Numbered from the stretch's first letter, positions 1-11,840 are shown. The stretch is 64,000 bases of DNA from Hypholoma sublateritium FD-334 SS-4 (GCA_000827495.1 KN817589.1:62001-126000), one strand, 5' to 3'. Numbers and translations are program-made. Notes: generated by a model not told the origin, from the letters alone.

Positions 1-2
1 TG

Positions 3-410
3 GCGCCTGATGACCGGCGTCGGGTGCTCTCAAAGTACGCATGGCGTGTGTCGCGCGGGTCTGTGCACGCCGGGTCGGCGCTGGAGAAGACGCGCGAGGC
101 GTGCGCGGGGGCACTGCTGGGGCTGATATGAACGAAGGCGGCGCCGGCGCCTTTGTCCCCCTCCGTGCGTATGCTGACGGCGGCATTGCGCAACGGGGCA
201 CTCTCGACGTGGAGCGCGTGTGCGGGTATGGTTGACGGCGGCGCGAAGCACCGACGAGTGCTGTTCAAGCTGCCGTCGCGGTGTCGCGTCGGGGCGCGGC
301 GGCGTGTGTAAGGCGTAGAGTGAACAACGGGAAGCGCGTACGCGCGTCCCATCGCGCACGCCGCTCCCCGGATCTGCTGCCTGCACACCGCCGTCGGCTG
401 AGGTCTGAGG
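3..410. repeat. GC-rich direct repeat, copy 1
   Basis: This stretch resembles 968-1400 in the same orientation. Shared landmarks in the same order are a GCGCCTGATGA start, a GCCGGGTCGGCG box, a GGGGCACTCT box and a long near-identical stretch around 311-405 that matches about 1300-1390. The copies differ by small insertions and many substitutions, so the duplication is old. I see no protein family in either copy. Confidence 0.7.
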
Positions 411-439
411 ACGGGCGTCGAGTTGGACGGTCGTGTCTG

Positions 440-500
440 CCTGACGCAGAGGCGGCGGGGAAGGAGTGGAGCGTAGACTTGGAGTAGATGTAGTAGACAG
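440..500 (+). pseudogene. Relic of an SDR gene 3' end
   Basis: The reading EAAGKEWSVDLE followed by TAG closely matches the C-terminal end (EAAGKWSVDLK, then TAG) of the SDR gene at 9196-10174. The bases after the stop also resemble its downstream sequence. No other part of the gene is recognisable here, so this is a leftover of a further copy, now embedded in the GC-rich repeat. Confidence 0.65.
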
Positions 501-2475
501 ACATTAGCACGCCGTGATGGGCATCCCACCCAACGCCGGCGGGATGCAGCGTAGATTTAGAGCCCGCGCGCGCATCCCATCCCGGTGGCCGCGTCTAGGT
601 ACCATCGCGCGGGGCAGCCCCAGGTACAGGGACGGCGCGGTGGTCTCGTGTGCATATTGTCGCGAGGGTGGGCGGGGAGAGGGCTCATGTCGCAGGGTAT
701 TACTTGCCAGGCGCCGCACGTACAATCGCGAATATTTACAGGCGCCGTCCCACCTCAATGTGCCGCCGGCCAGGATCAGCGCACAGAGCGCGCAGATATC
801 ACACGAAAGGCGTCCTTCTCCTGGACCGTCGTGCACGCCCAGCCGCCTGTCCGCTCTCCACGTGCCACCCGGGAGGCATTGGCGAGCGTTGAATGCACAG
901 CGCGTCGCGTCGCGTCGGCCGCCGGCCGCCCCCCCCGCCAGCCGTCGTCGTCGCTGCTCTATGGCACGCTAGCGCCTGATGAACGGCATCGCACGCGGAG
1001 CGGAGGGTGATCTGACCTCCGCGCGGCCCATCACAGATGCCCACTCAGGCTGCGAACGCCGGGTCGGCGTTGGCGGCAGCGCGCGAGCTGTGCGCGGGGG
1101 GTACTGCACGGAGGCGCCCTCTGTGCGCTGACGGACGGCATTGTACAAGGGGCACTCTTAACACGAAGCGCGTGCGCGTGTACGCCTGCACGGCGGCGGC
1201 GGCGGCGGCGCTGGGACCGACGGCGCGGTGCGAGTGCTGTTCGAGTTGTGTTGGCGCGGCGTCGCGTCGGGGCGCGCCGGACGCAATGGCGCGGGTACGG
1301 CGTAGAGTAAACAACGGGAAGCGCGTGCGCGCGTCCCATCGCGCACGCCGCTCCTGAATCTGCTGCTTGCACACCGCCGTCGGCTGAGGCTGCTGACGAT
1401 GGGCGCGCGCCGAGCGGGGGGAGGGGGTCGGACGGGGGCATGTGTCGTCGCTGACAGGTGCGGTGAAGGCGTCGGGATTCGGACAGCAGTGCAGGCGGGC
1501 AGGCGGGCGAGGGCGGCGGGGGAGGCGGGGACGTGTGATGCGCCCACACGACGGGTGGGGGGAGGAGGATCACTTCGCTGTGCAGGTAAAATCGCTGGGG
1601 CAAGTGCAAGATCGGCGGTTTCTCGGCGTCTGCTACATAGGGGCACGCGTCGTTATAACAGTTTCAGAAGACCTACCTAAATCAGTGCGAGCAGAGCCAG
1701 CAGAGCAGAGCAATCAGCGCGCGCACTGCGCTGGAGCACGGTGCAGTGCTGCAGAGCGAATCAGGACACGCGTTTCGCTCTGCTCTGTGCTGAGCGCTGA
1801 TGCATGATGCGTCGGGCGAGCTGGACAACGGGGGCTACGAAGCAGTCTGCTGTGGGCGCCCCTGGGCCCTGATCGGCGCAGTCGAGGCTACGAGCCCTCT
1901 AACGATATCAGCGCGCACATAATATTATTAGCGCACTGAGATACATAGATCGCCGGGCACGCTATAATAGGCGCCCGCGTCGTGCCGGCCCGACGTGCGA
2001 ACGCGCGCGGGAGCGGGAGCGCTCGGGAAAACTCGCGTGGACCCGGCGACGCCCTGCGGGTGGGGAAGTGCGGTGAGGAGGGAGCTCGAAGGATGGGGGC
2101 GTGCAGTGATCGCGCCGGTACTTGCTGGGTGCTTGCTTGGTGTTGTGGGGATTGAGATGCACGGCGATCACTGCGGGTGTCCATGTCAGTAATCGGTCTG
2201 TCCATGTCATTGCTTATCGCGTTGGAAGTAAGGTAAGGACATTACATATGCCACCACCCAATGACGGTCAGCGCAGTCAGCCGCGCATGAGCAAGCGTCG
2301 ATCACGCTACATGCGGAAGGCGGTGCAGCCGAGCCGACGCCGGGCTGACGTCAGCCGGTTCCACCCCCTTCCACGCGCTTCGCGTGCGTCCCCGCAGCTT
2401 CCACAGCCTGCCTGCACATCCCCCCATCCATCCGCATACGCAGATATGTGCGTACGTGTCAGCGCTGTGCGCGGG
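501..2475. other. GC-rich region without a supported gene
   Basis: Apart from the second repeat copy at 968-1400 I find no gene. The many open frames are arginine- and proline-rich, as expected from GC-rich non-coding DNA, and they lie in all frames on both strands. Confidence 0.5.
968..1400. repeat. GC-rich direct repeat, copy 2
   Basis: Second copy of the repeat at 3-410. The offset is about 965-985 bases. It carries a (GGC)n run near 1193-1210 that copy 1 lacks. Confidence 0.7.
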
Positions 2476-2482
2476 TATATAA
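2476..2482 (+). promoter_or_regulatory. TATA box for the gene at 2593
   Basis: TATATAA lies 117 bases before the start codon at 2593 in otherwise GC-rich DNA, which fits a core promoter with a transcript start near 2505. Confidence 0.55.
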
Positions 2483-2592
2483 GCGCCCCGCTGCGGGCCT
2501 CTGCTCCCCATCCGCCGAGTGCCCTTACTTAGCGCTCAGCCTTGCACAGTCGTCCTTCCGGCGCCGATATCAACCGCACTCTGGACTTGTCG

Positions 2593-3293
2593 ATGTCGTC
2601 CCCCGTTGCTATTCCCGTGCGCCGCGCCCCGTCGCCCGCCTCGTCGGAGGGCACGGGCTCCCCGTCGACCCGGGCGCTCTACGTCCCGCTGCACAGGCGC
2701 ACGCCGTCGTCATCGCCCTCATCGTCCTCGCGCCCCTCCTCCCCCACACACACTAGTGCACACAGTACGTCTCCCCCTACCAGCCCCAAAATACCCACTC
2801 ACCATCCACCCCAGCCCCTGAACAACCGCACCCGCGGATCTACACCCCCGCCGCGCTGTTGGCCCTGCGCCCCGCAGCGGGCCCGACGCCCCTCGCGCGG
2901 GAGGTGCAGGCGCACATCCGCGCGGCGTGCCCTGCGGTGCTCGCGAGCGGGCGCGTTAGGAAGCATGCTGCGTTTTTGGCGAAGCGCGCTGGAGCACCCA
3001 CAACCACATCTGCTCCCACACCCGCACCTGCGACCGCACCCGCACCAGCACCAGCACCCGTACCAGCACCTACAACTCATGCACCGGTCGCTGCACCAGC
3101 CCCAGCCGACGCTGTCGTCGAGGTCCTCGCCCCCGTTTGCCCCCCCACACAGCAGCAGCGTGTGCCGCCCCGCCGAACCCGCCCCGCGGGGCGCGGGCCC
3201 GAGCGCCGCCGCGCCGCGCTCCAGCTCGGCGAGAACTGGCGCGCCATGCGCGCGCTAGCGCCCCAGGCGCCCGTAGCGCTGTCTGTCCTGTGA
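2593..3293 (+). CDS. Small Ser/Pro-rich protein with a possible eIF4E-binding motif
   Basis: Two exons, 2593-2764 and 2815-3293, join in frame to give 216 residues. The 50-base intron starts GTACGT and ends CCAG. The N-terminal third is rich in Ser, Pro and Arg and looks disordered. Exon 2 opens with the helix-prone segment PRIYTPAALLALR, in which Tyr67-x4-Leu72-Leu73 fits the canonical YxxxxL-phi motif by which eIF4G and 4E-BP type proteins bind eIF4E. An Ala/Pro-rich tail with PAP repeats follows. No enzyme domain is visible. By inference it could be a translational repressor or eIF4E partner; the motif is short, so chance is possible. A TATA box lies 117 bases upstream, which supports a real gene. 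I do not recognise the family beyond this. Confidence 0.65.
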
Positions 3294-4654
3294 AGAAACC
3301 TGGAGATCTCATTGGGACACGTCTGCGATAAAACCCTTTACACTAGATATAATTCCTATTCGCTGCTTCGCCTCATACATAGCACATGTATATTATCAGC
3401 ATCATGCAATTGTACTCGTACCCGCACTATTAAAAACAAAATATAGCACCACCTTTGCTTTATATGGCGTTCGATCCGTGCGCTCGTTGACTCAGTGCAT
3501 CTAACATAGCCACTACACAAATGTTATACGCAGTTACGTGCCCAGTCAAATTGGCTACACGGCTCCGCCGCGCAGCCTCTGCGTCTGCGTCTCGCGAGGC
3601 GTTTCTCTGCATTGTGCACCCGCTTCGCTTCGCTGCTGCGTGAAGTTCGATATTTTGTCTACACCCTACCCATACGCCGTCTACCCATCCCGCCGACCTG
3701 ACGATATTCATTATGGCTCGTTTACATAAAATTCATCAATGCCGCAACCAATTTTATTTCTCAGCGACAATCCTTGCACTGTAGTGTTCGCTGACGCACG
3801 TAAACCATCGTTACATATATTTTTCTTCAATTTTTCCAAAGCAGCGAAAGACTTATTAGTCTCCCCTCGCGAGGCTCCAGCTCCCCGAGTTGAACTCAGA
3901 CTCTGCCCAGTAAAGACGGTTTTACGACCACTTACTACAAGGGGGTGCCGGCATGGAAATGCAACTGCACAAGGCACCTATGTAATTATCCTAAGAGCTC
4001 ACACACCCCGGAGCAGACAGCGGGCGCCCGCCACGCCGCCCGCCGGGGCCGTGTGGCCTGCGGGTGCAGAATACGCGACGCTGTCGGTCCCCGGATGATG
4101 GACGTGCGTGGATCAGGTGCTACGCGCGTGCGGGGCTGTCGTTGTTTTGACCCGTGTAGTAGATGCTAGGGTGGGTGGGGCGCCGTTTCGCGTAGGTCTG
4201 CGCGAGCGTGAGGGAAGGTGATTATGCGCTAGGCTGCCACTTGTCGCGCGTCTAACAGGCTGCGTGCGCCACCGCACGCCGCGCGTCCGTGTTCGAGGGC
4301 GCGGGGCGCTGCCAGTGCGCCCGTCTTTGAGATAGTGCGTGCCATGCCATTGTCTGCGCCCGCTATAGTAATCGCCACTTCGTCAAGCCCTGCATACATC
4401 GGGTTCCGCCCGGGCCTCAGCTTGCCTTCGCAAATCAAACTGCACCCGCGCGCCGAGTCCTCCTGCAGGGACCCGAACAGGCGCCTTTAATTGAGTAAGT
4501 ATGCCCCCGCGCTGACTGAAAGAGGCGCGAATCGTCCGTCCGCGGTGAGACGCCAAGGCGCGAGGAGCTCCGTCGACGCTCGTTAAGGCGTGCGTGTCGC
4601 GCAGGTCTCCCACCGCCGCCGCGCCGTGGGACGATGCGCTCCCCGGGCCGGCGC
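3294..4654. other. Intergenic region
   Basis: AT-rich to about 3860, then mixed. A palindromic patch at 3861-3900 (CCTCGCGAGG, then GAGTTGAACTC) superficially resembles a tRNA T-arm but cannot be folded into a tRNA. No gene is supported. Confidence 0.5.
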
Positions 4655-4662
4655 TATAAAAA
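4655..4662 (+). promoter_or_regulatory. TATA box for the serine hydrolase gene
   Basis: TATAAAAA lies 110 bases before the start codon at 4765. Confidence 0.6.
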
Positions 4663-4764
4663 GGCGGTTTCGCACCCTTCCCCACACCCCGCACTCTTTC
4701 CCCGCGTGCCCCTTATCTCAATCTATCACATACCCAACCCCAGCCCCAAGCAAGACCCAGCAGC

Positions 4765-6529
4765 ATGCCGCCCGCACTCGCCCCCGCCGCGCGCGCCGCG
4801 CTCGACGATATCCTCGTGCGCCCCTCTTCCTCGTCTGCATCGCGCAGAGCGCCGTCGGCTAAGCGATCGAACGAGTAGAACGACGCCGTCGCATCGGGCG
4901 TCGCACCCGGCACGTTCTTCGCCGCGACGAGCACCGCCGGGACGCTCTACGCCGGCGGCGCAGGTGTGCGCGCGCTCGGCGCGCCCGCGACGGCGGCCGT
5001 CGACGCGGAGAGCGTGTTCTGGATATGCAGCATGACGAAGCTCGTCGTCAGCGTGCGCCCCCCTCCTTCCTACCCCGCGCACACACCCCTCACCCCCAAT
5101 TGTTGGAAATAAACAGGTCGCGCTCATCCAGCTCATCGAGCGCGGGCGCACGACGTACGACACGCCCGTCGGGGACATCGTCCCGGAGCTCGCGCACCCC
5201 GTCGTCGTCGCCGACCCGCTCGCGCTCGAGTACACCTACGCCCCGGCGAAAAGCCCCATATTGGTGCGGCACCTGCTGAACCACACGAGCGGGCTGCACT
5301 ACTACCCGCCGCACCGCAACGCGTCGCCGGAGGACCTGAGCCCGGCGTACAACGCGGGCGCGTACGGCGGGGACCACTCCGTCGCGAAGTACTTCGAGCT
5401 CATCCGGGTGCGTGCTGGGTTGGGGGTGTTTGATGGGAAGCTGGGCTGATTTTGTGGGGGGGGGGCAGAACGGCCTCCCGGAGGTGCCGCTGGCGTTCGA
5501 GCCGGGGACGGGGTGTGAGTAGCCAGCGTGCCGCGGTCGTCTGTAAGCTCATGTCGCATGTGCAGGGGCGTACGGGTGGAGCTCCGAGATCGTCGCGCTC
5601 CTCGTCGAGCGCCTCACGGGCACGACTATCGACGCGTACTGGTGCGTGCCGGCGCTCTACCTCAGGCCCAAACGCACACTGACTCTCCCTTTTTCTAAAT
5701 GGTACGCAGCAAGGAGCACATATTCGGCCCGGTCGGCATGCCCTCCGCGACGTTCCTGCTCGACCCCGCGACGAAGGCGCGCCTCGTCGCGCTCTCCTTC
5801 CGGCGCCCGGACGGCGTGCTCGAGCCTGGCACGGGGCATGTGCAGACCATCGAGCAAGATCCGGCTAAAGGTCAGATTTTTTTCGAAAAAAATACCGTGT
5901 GTGCATGGCTGACCCGCTGGCGTGCAGTCGGCATCATGCTCGGCGGCATAGGGATCTACGCCTCGCTCACGGACTACCTCGCGCTCCTGCGCCACCTCCT
6001 CCTCGCCAAGGGTGTGTCACCAATAATTACATTTCCCCTCCGCATACACGGACGACTCACGTCTCGCACAGACGCCCTCGCGAGCGCGCCGATTCTCAGC
6101 GCCGACAGCGTCGCCGGCCTCTTCGCGCCGTCCGTCCCCGCGGGCGCGACCGCGCCCATCTCCGAGTTCAGCGGGATGCCCGACTGCCAGTACGGGCACG
6201 GCCTGTGCCTCGCGACCGCCGACTGGCCGGGGCGCCGCCGGAAGGGGTCCGGATTCTGTGCGTCCCTCCCCCCCCACCCCCCGCGCGGGTGGTGCGCTGT
6301 GTGCAAATAAAGCTGCTGACGATATTTCTGTGTGTGTTGTGCGTGTGCAGGGCTCGGCTGGGCAGGGACGCACTTCTTCATGGACCCCGCGACGGGCGTC
6401 GCTGCGGTGTTCGGCACGCAGATCCTGCCGTTCCCCGACGCGGGCGTCATTGCGCTGTGGGAGCGCCTCGAGCGCGCTCTGTACGCGGGGCTCACGGCTG
6501 AGGGCGGCCCAGCCGAGGGGTGCTTGTGA
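4765..6529 (+). CDS. Beta-lactamase-fold serine hydrolase (class C/EstB/LovD type)
   Basis: Nine exons give 415 residues: 4765-4815, 4879-5052, 5117-5407, 5469-5514, 5566-5641, 5710-5870, 5928-6011, 6072-6257 and 6351-6529. The first intron (63 bases) removes an in-frame TAG. The active-site motif Ser-x-x-Lys is SMTK at residues 68-71. The second motif Tyr is probably Y190 (PGTGWAYGW), and the C-terminal GWAGTHFFMDP is the usual glycine-rich segment of this family. The length fits class C beta-lactamases and related esterases/acyltransferases. There is no signal peptide, so it is probably cytosolic. In fungi such proteins act as esterases, transacylases or lactonases rather than as true beta-lactamases; the substrate cannot be told. 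No secondary-metabolite genes lie beside it. Family call is firm, substrate unknown. Confidence 0.88.
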
Positions 6530-7475
6530 GGTGTACGTGGACCGTGGTGTGCGTATGGCGTGGGTGCTCGTATTATGTACATGGTTGTTTACTGGAAGAG
6601 AGCGCCGACAATTCAAGGACGCATTCAAGGACAGTGGTTTGTGTCTTGTCCGATTGTTCTCGTGACGTCTCTCGGGCTCAGGTGATATTCGCACCTTGCT
6701 TGGGACCTCATGGAAAACCATAGCACCGTGGTGCGCGTACCCCCTTATCTGCTATCATCCTGTCAGCGAAGTTGCCTCCAGTACACGTCCAGTTGTCCAT
6801 CAAGTATATTCTGTAACGTTTGCATTCGCTCACGCTGCCATCGCCGACATAGCGTGTCAGTTTTGCGAGGAAATGGCATAGTTGTCACTGGCAGATGATC
6901 ATTTCGTGTTCATCTGGTGGTATATATTGGCGCACTACCTTCCGGAAGAGCAGCTTACTTCCTATTTACCAGCTCACTTATCCTTCGATTGCACTAAGTT
7001 GAACCATGGCTAATGCAACATGCGCATGGGCGCAGATCGGACATGTCGGCTATATTTGGAGTGACACTTGCCTTTTCAGACTCGATGGAGGTAATTTTTG
7101 CTGAAGACTGAGCGAGTGCGGCGTGCACTAAAAAAAAGAAGTTGAGATCTCAACGCAGCTTATGCTATTGAGGGTGTCTTAAACGATCTTCGAAATCAGG
7201 AAATATCATGCGTCAGCATCATAGTACTTTGCTTCTGAGATGGCGGTATGTGAAGGCAGGGCCGTAGTAGTAAATATGCTGATTCAACGGGCTAAATATA
7301 TGTGTATAAAACTGGGCAACTAGTGAAAAAGCAGCTCGATTCTGCGATCGACGGCGTCAAAATAACTCATTATCGACAATCATCCGCATAGCCCGGGCGC
7401 AGCCTATCATCCGTCATGTGAGATTTACGACAAGAGAACATCCTCATAAATTTAGGTATTTGGATGCAGATTATG
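6530..7475. other. Intergenic region, part of a duplicated block
   Basis: From about 6,980 onward the DNA is recognisably similar to 12,830-13,450 (for example the box around TATATTTGGA and the GCGTCAAAA box). It is the upstream part of the cysteine-rich protein gene. No other gene is seen. Confidence 0.55.
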
Positions 7476-7483
7476 TATATAAG
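7476..7483 (+). promoter_or_regulatory. TATA box for the cysteine-rich secreted protein
   Basis: TATATAAG lies 94 bases before the start codon at 7570. Confidence 0.6.
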
Positions 7484-7569
7484 GTGGGGAAAGTAGCAGC
7501 TACCTTTCGCCAGGCCTGTGACTCTTTGGAACCTATTTAAACCTCAAACGCTTTCAGACCACATATAAC

Positions 7570-7969
7570 ATGCGCCTGGTTTCTAGTGCTTTCGCCGCAT
7601 GCGCTCTAGCCATGTCCATCAGCACCAGCGTCGCAGACATTATTGCCTTTTCCGGACCCCAATGCACTGGAGCTGAAGGCGGGGACGTCGCATGCAATGG
7701 AGGCTGCATATTTTCTGAGGGTCGTCAATCATTCGAGGCTAGTAACACCCTTTCTCTCCAAGTCTAACGACATGACTGTTGAAGCTGATCCATATTATAT
7801 GGAACAGGTTGTCACTGGGGGATCGCACTGTGTAACAGTGTTTGAGGACGGAAACTGCGAGAACATAGTCGGCCTCTTCATGAACGAAGGAAGTTTTTCA
7901 TGCACCAACTTTGGCACGGTCAGTTCCTCGTTCAGGTGCTCTAGTTCGGACACCTGCGATGGTGCGTAA
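7570..7969 (+). CDS. Small secreted cysteine-rich protein
   Basis: Two exons, 7570-7741 and 7785-7969, give 118 residues. The 43-base intron starts GTAACA, has a perfect CTAAC branch site and ends GAAG. Residues 1-22 (MRLVSSAFAACALAMS...) form a signal peptide with cleavage near VAD. The mature part of about 96 residues has eight cysteines, in line with four disulfides, and is acidic. It has no transmembrane segment. It resembles in style the small secreted proteins of basidiomycetes; no named domain is recognised, so an effector-like or wall-related role is only inference. An old copy of its promoter and start lies at 12.8-13.5 kb, upstream of the second SDR, so the pair was duplicated together. 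Confidence 0.75.
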
Positions 7970-9134
7970 GCTAAAGGTAGGCAAAAATATCGTGCAGAAG
8001 TCAGCGGTTGGTTAACTTAATCCCTCTCTTTTGTTTCCAATATAAATCTGACAGAGCAGTCTAAATCCACAAATTTTGTAATTTACAAGTTGTACACGAC
8101 GCTTTGAAACCCGGAGAATGATTATCAATTGGATATTTGGAGCTTGCGCTGATGGAATTTTCTGCCCAAGGCTCCTCTGTGTAGAATAGTAGTACGCTAG
8201 CGCCGCAGACGTGTACCTCGACGCCCAATACGGCCTGTGGTGGGATGCGGACTAGCACACTGCGCATGAGCGCAGAACGTGAAGCGGGCTTTACACTGGC
8301 AGGCATTCGAACACATGCGTGAGGGTGGGTGAATCTGATTAGGCCACCCCAGATGCGACGTGATTCTGATGAAGCACTAGCGTCCGGGAGCGCATGTAGT
8401 AAGTTAAGCTGTGGCTAAGAAACGCGTAGAGGAGCGTCAGGCGACGCGTCGGCGAGTCGTGGGAATGCGACGAGAGGCGCGGGAATATTTGTCTGCGTCG
8501 AATTACGGAGACGCCTGAGCGCGGTTGGAGCGCGAGCTCATTAGTGCACGTATGAAATAAGTGTCATGAGACCAGTACCGCGCGTCTGTTCCCTTCCAGC
8601 ACTCCTGCGCCTCTATCGCGCCTCCACTCCGCTATCCACCACGCTTGACGCGCTCTTCGGATGCTCGCGCGCAAATCAGGGATTGGTATCTCTGAGAAAT
8701 CTCCATCGAATCGGGCTGGGTCTTGAACCACGGGACGCATCTCAATTTCGGAATTCATAGTGATTTAAATACTAAAATGAAGTTGCGATGGAGCGACACT
8801 ACAGAGCGTGCCACCAGAGCAAGATAAATGTGATATATCGTAGTGCTCGAGGTCCTGATGTGCGAAGATCCGTCGGCCGTCATGCCGAAAAGGCCCCGGC
8901 TACTCATATGTGAGCGCTACCCGTCTCGCTTTCCATAGTTTCCGGCCAGCGTACAACCCTTCAAGCTTCCAGTAGCAACATCATTTCCCACTAAGCCGCG
9001 TAACAGGATCTTTATAATTCGGGACCAGTACCGTTTCATAATCTGCTTACTTAGCGAACATTTTGGGTCGAATATTTGGCATGGACGGTAAGACTCGCTC
9101 CGAGCTCGTCATAGGACGGGGATGACCTGGTACA
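7970..9134. other. Intergenic region
   Basis: No gene is supported in the first 980 bases. From about 8,955 the DNA matches 14,425 onward, the duplicated upstream region of the SDR gene, including the shared box ATAATCTGCTTACTTAGCGA. Confidence 0.55.
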
Positions 9135-9141
9135 TATAAAG
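9135..9141 (+). promoter_or_regulatory. TATA box for SDR copy 1
   Basis: TATAAAG, 61 bases before the start codon, conserved upstream of the second intact SDR copy at 14591. Confidence 0.6.
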
Positions 9142-9195
9142 AGCAGCACCAAAGCGTCGAGCATCATCAATTCATAAAATCCCTCACCGAGAAGA

Positions 9196-10174
9196 ATGAC
9201 ATACAGCGACAAAAAGGTTTGGTTCGGTACGCGCATTTCTCGCTATTTCTGGGACACCGTTTGACATCTCCGAACCCAACAGTGACTGGCACCTCCTCCG
9301 GTCTGGGACGCGCAGTGGTCGAGCACATCCTCGAAAAAGGAGACAGGGTCGTCGCGACACTGCGCAAGCCCGGCGCACTCGCGGACCTGGTGCCCAAGCA
9401 CTCCACGGACCAGCTCCTTGTCCTCAAACTCGACGTCGTGGTGCCGTCTGACATAACGGCAGCCTTCGCCGCTGCGCTCGCGAAGTTCGGTCGCATCGAC
9501 GTCGTCTACAACAACGCGGGATTCACGTCCCTCGGCGAGGTCGAGGGCACACAGGACAGCATCGCGCGCAAGATGTTTGAGGTGAACTTCTTTGGAGCGA
9601 CGAACGTCACGCGCGAAGCGGTGCGTGTGTTCCGCGACGAGAACAAGCCGCGCGGCGGTCGGCTGCTCCAAGCGTCCAGTATGGCCGCCATACAAGCCAT
9701 GGCGGGGGTCGGCTACTACAGCGCCACGTAAGCGTGTTCCTTCTCCCTCGACTCGCAGCTGGCAGACTGACCGCGTCGCACAGCAAATTCGCGTTGGAGG
9801 GGGTAACGCAGGCGCTCGCGGCCGAGCTGCACCCGTCGTGGGGCATCAAGATCACGCTCATCGAGCTCGGCGGCTTTAGGACGAGCATCATAAACGAGCA
9901 GGAGAACCTGCACGTCGCGGCCGTGCACCCGGCGTACACCGCCGCCGACCTTGCCTCAGTCGGTTTCCGAGAATTGACCACCAGCGGGAAACTAGCTGAG
10001 AGCTGTAGCGATCCCAACAAAGCTGCGCGGGAGATCTACAAGCTGGGCCTGGACGACAACGTCGGGTTCCGGGTACCGCTTGGCCTTGATGCCATCGCGG
10101 TGGTTGGCGCCCAGCTGGATGAAACGCGGCGTGATGTAGAGGCGGCAGGGAAATGGAGCGTAGATTTGAAGTAG
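9196..10174 (+). CDS. Short-chain dehydrogenase/reductase, copy 1
   Basis: Three exons, 9196-9226, 9283-9727 and 9784-10174, give 288 residues. Both introns are 56 bases. The start MTYSDKKVWF leads directly into the Rossmann glycine motif TGTSSGLG (residues 12-19). Further classical SDR landmarks are YNNAG, the catalytic Ser near residue 143, and the YSATK active-site pair Tyr156-Lys160; the second intron splits the Thr between them. The length and lack of signal peptide fit a cytosolic NAD(P)-dependent classical SDR of the kind often annotated in Agaricomycetes as 17-beta-HSD-like oxidoreductase. The substrate cannot be inferred. A near-identical intact paralogue lies at 14645-15623 with the same exon lengths, and a broken copy lies between them. 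Confidence 0.92.
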
Positions 10175-11316
10175 ATGTCATAAGTACGTCACGATGTGCA
10201 TTATTCGTAGCAACATAATTGGTTTGAACCTAGGGACGGCGAGGGGTGAGTGAATATAAGGTAGAGAAGGAGTTGCGCGCACCTTATCCTTTGGCGTGCC
10301 TTCACCCGCGCAAAGCAATTCCGCAGGCCTGCATCGGCGTCCTCCGGTATTAGAGCGGTAGGCCAGTCTGCCGTAAGGAAGGCATTGTTACGCGGAAACA
10401 AACGCACTCTTGTCGCGGTGCGCGGTGGGAGGTAGAGGGAGTGGCTAAAACTTGTGCTTGCACCAAGCACGATGCAAGGAAGCAGGACGCGCACGTTATA
10501 ACCTTGGAGCCAAAAGTAAGTCGGATGTTGATCTCATATCTGATACGAGGTGTAAATATACCGAAGGTTGAACGAAAGTAAAAACCTGCGTTGGTACTCA
10601 CCAAATATCAATGGGACACTCTGAGCTGAGGCCCCAGCCATGCATTCCCGAATTCAAGATCCCGCCAGCTTGAGATTGCGGTCAGCACTAACACCTTCGA
10701 CTGGTAGAATCATTCATTTGAAAAAGACTGTCGGTGCTGAATAGTATTGCAGGCCGGAAGCCGCTGTCCTTTCCATATTTTCCTGTCGACCGTGAAGTTC
10801 CAAAGCCCCGATTTCTTCCGTGTTTGAATCCTCATGGCAGCAGGGCTCGCGTTCTGAACCAGGTCTGCCCTATCCTACACACTGTGCTCTCGGCGTATTG
10901 CGCTGAGTTATTGTGCATCTTGTTCCCGAGATCTGACACCTTGTATAAGCGCTGCGTACATACATTGAAACGATTTCGTGAAATACTCACTTGGTGCATC
11001 CGACATCCACCGTTCTCGGGTCCACGGGGCTGTACACGCCAGTGATGCCGCGCGGGGTCTCCGACAGCATTATCGATGGTATGCACTCAGCGCGTCGCTG
11101 TCATTTCCCTATATCCGTCTGCAGCATGAAGAAAGACTCGAGTTAGAATAGGGTAAGCCAGCAGCTTCGAAGGAAATTATTACCTACAAGCAACGATGTA
11201 CCCAGCCTCTAGAATTCAATGTCCTCTTCAACCGAGCAGCGTGGAATTCAACCAGGGCTGAGCGTCACAAGGACTATAATCAATTCCTTAGTGTAAATCT
11301 CTGGACGCAGAGAAAA
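10175..11316. other. Intergenic region after SDR copy 1
   Basis: The first 270 bases match the DNA after the second intact SDR (about 15,690-16,060), so the duplication runs past the stop codon. The remainder shows no gene. A short stretch before 11317 is a weak match to the SDR promoter. Confidence 0.5.
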
Positions 11317-11840
11317 ATGACATACAACGACAAAAGAATTTGCGTTTTCGGGCGTCTCTGGGAGATCATCCAATGTATCCAAAACATCCATAATAATAGG
11401 CGTCTCTTCTGGTATGGAACGCGTAGTAGTCAAGCACATCCTTGAAAAAGGACACACTGCGAGAACTCAGCGCCCTCTCGGACCTGACGCTACCGTTGAA
11501 GCACTCGCAGACCAGCTCCTGAACCTCAGCCTCGACGTCGTTTACCCATTGAACGTATTGGAAACCTTCGTCTCGGCATTCGCGATGTTCAGCCGCGTCG
11601 ACGTCGTGTACAACGATGTGAGCTTCTCGTCCATCGTTGAAGTCGAGGGCACGTCGGAAAACGATTTTCGACGCGCGCCGCCTGTTGGAGGTAAACATCT
11701 GGGACGCGACGAATGTCGCAGGCGGGTCGCGTGTTCCGCGACGAGAACACACCGTGCGGCGGCCGGGTGGTCCAGACGCTCAGCGTGGCGAGCGTACTTC
11801 GTCTCTGAAATTGGGTATCACAGCGCCGCGCAGGTGTCTG
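11317..11840 (+). pseudogene. Broken SDR copy
   Basis: It begins ATGACATACAACGACAAAAG, like the other SDR starts, and keeps landmarks such as LEKGH, ADQLL, RVDVVYNDVSFSS (YNNAG mutated to YNDVS) and GYHSA in place of GYYSA. The frame shifts at least twice, the glycine motif is damaged, and the third exon with the active-site Lys and C-terminus is missing. It is therefore a dead third copy between two live ones. Confidence 0.85.

Noticed and set aside
3861..3950. tRNA-like T-arm sequence
   Set aside because: No acceptor or anticodon stem can be formed; the T-stem itself does not pair.
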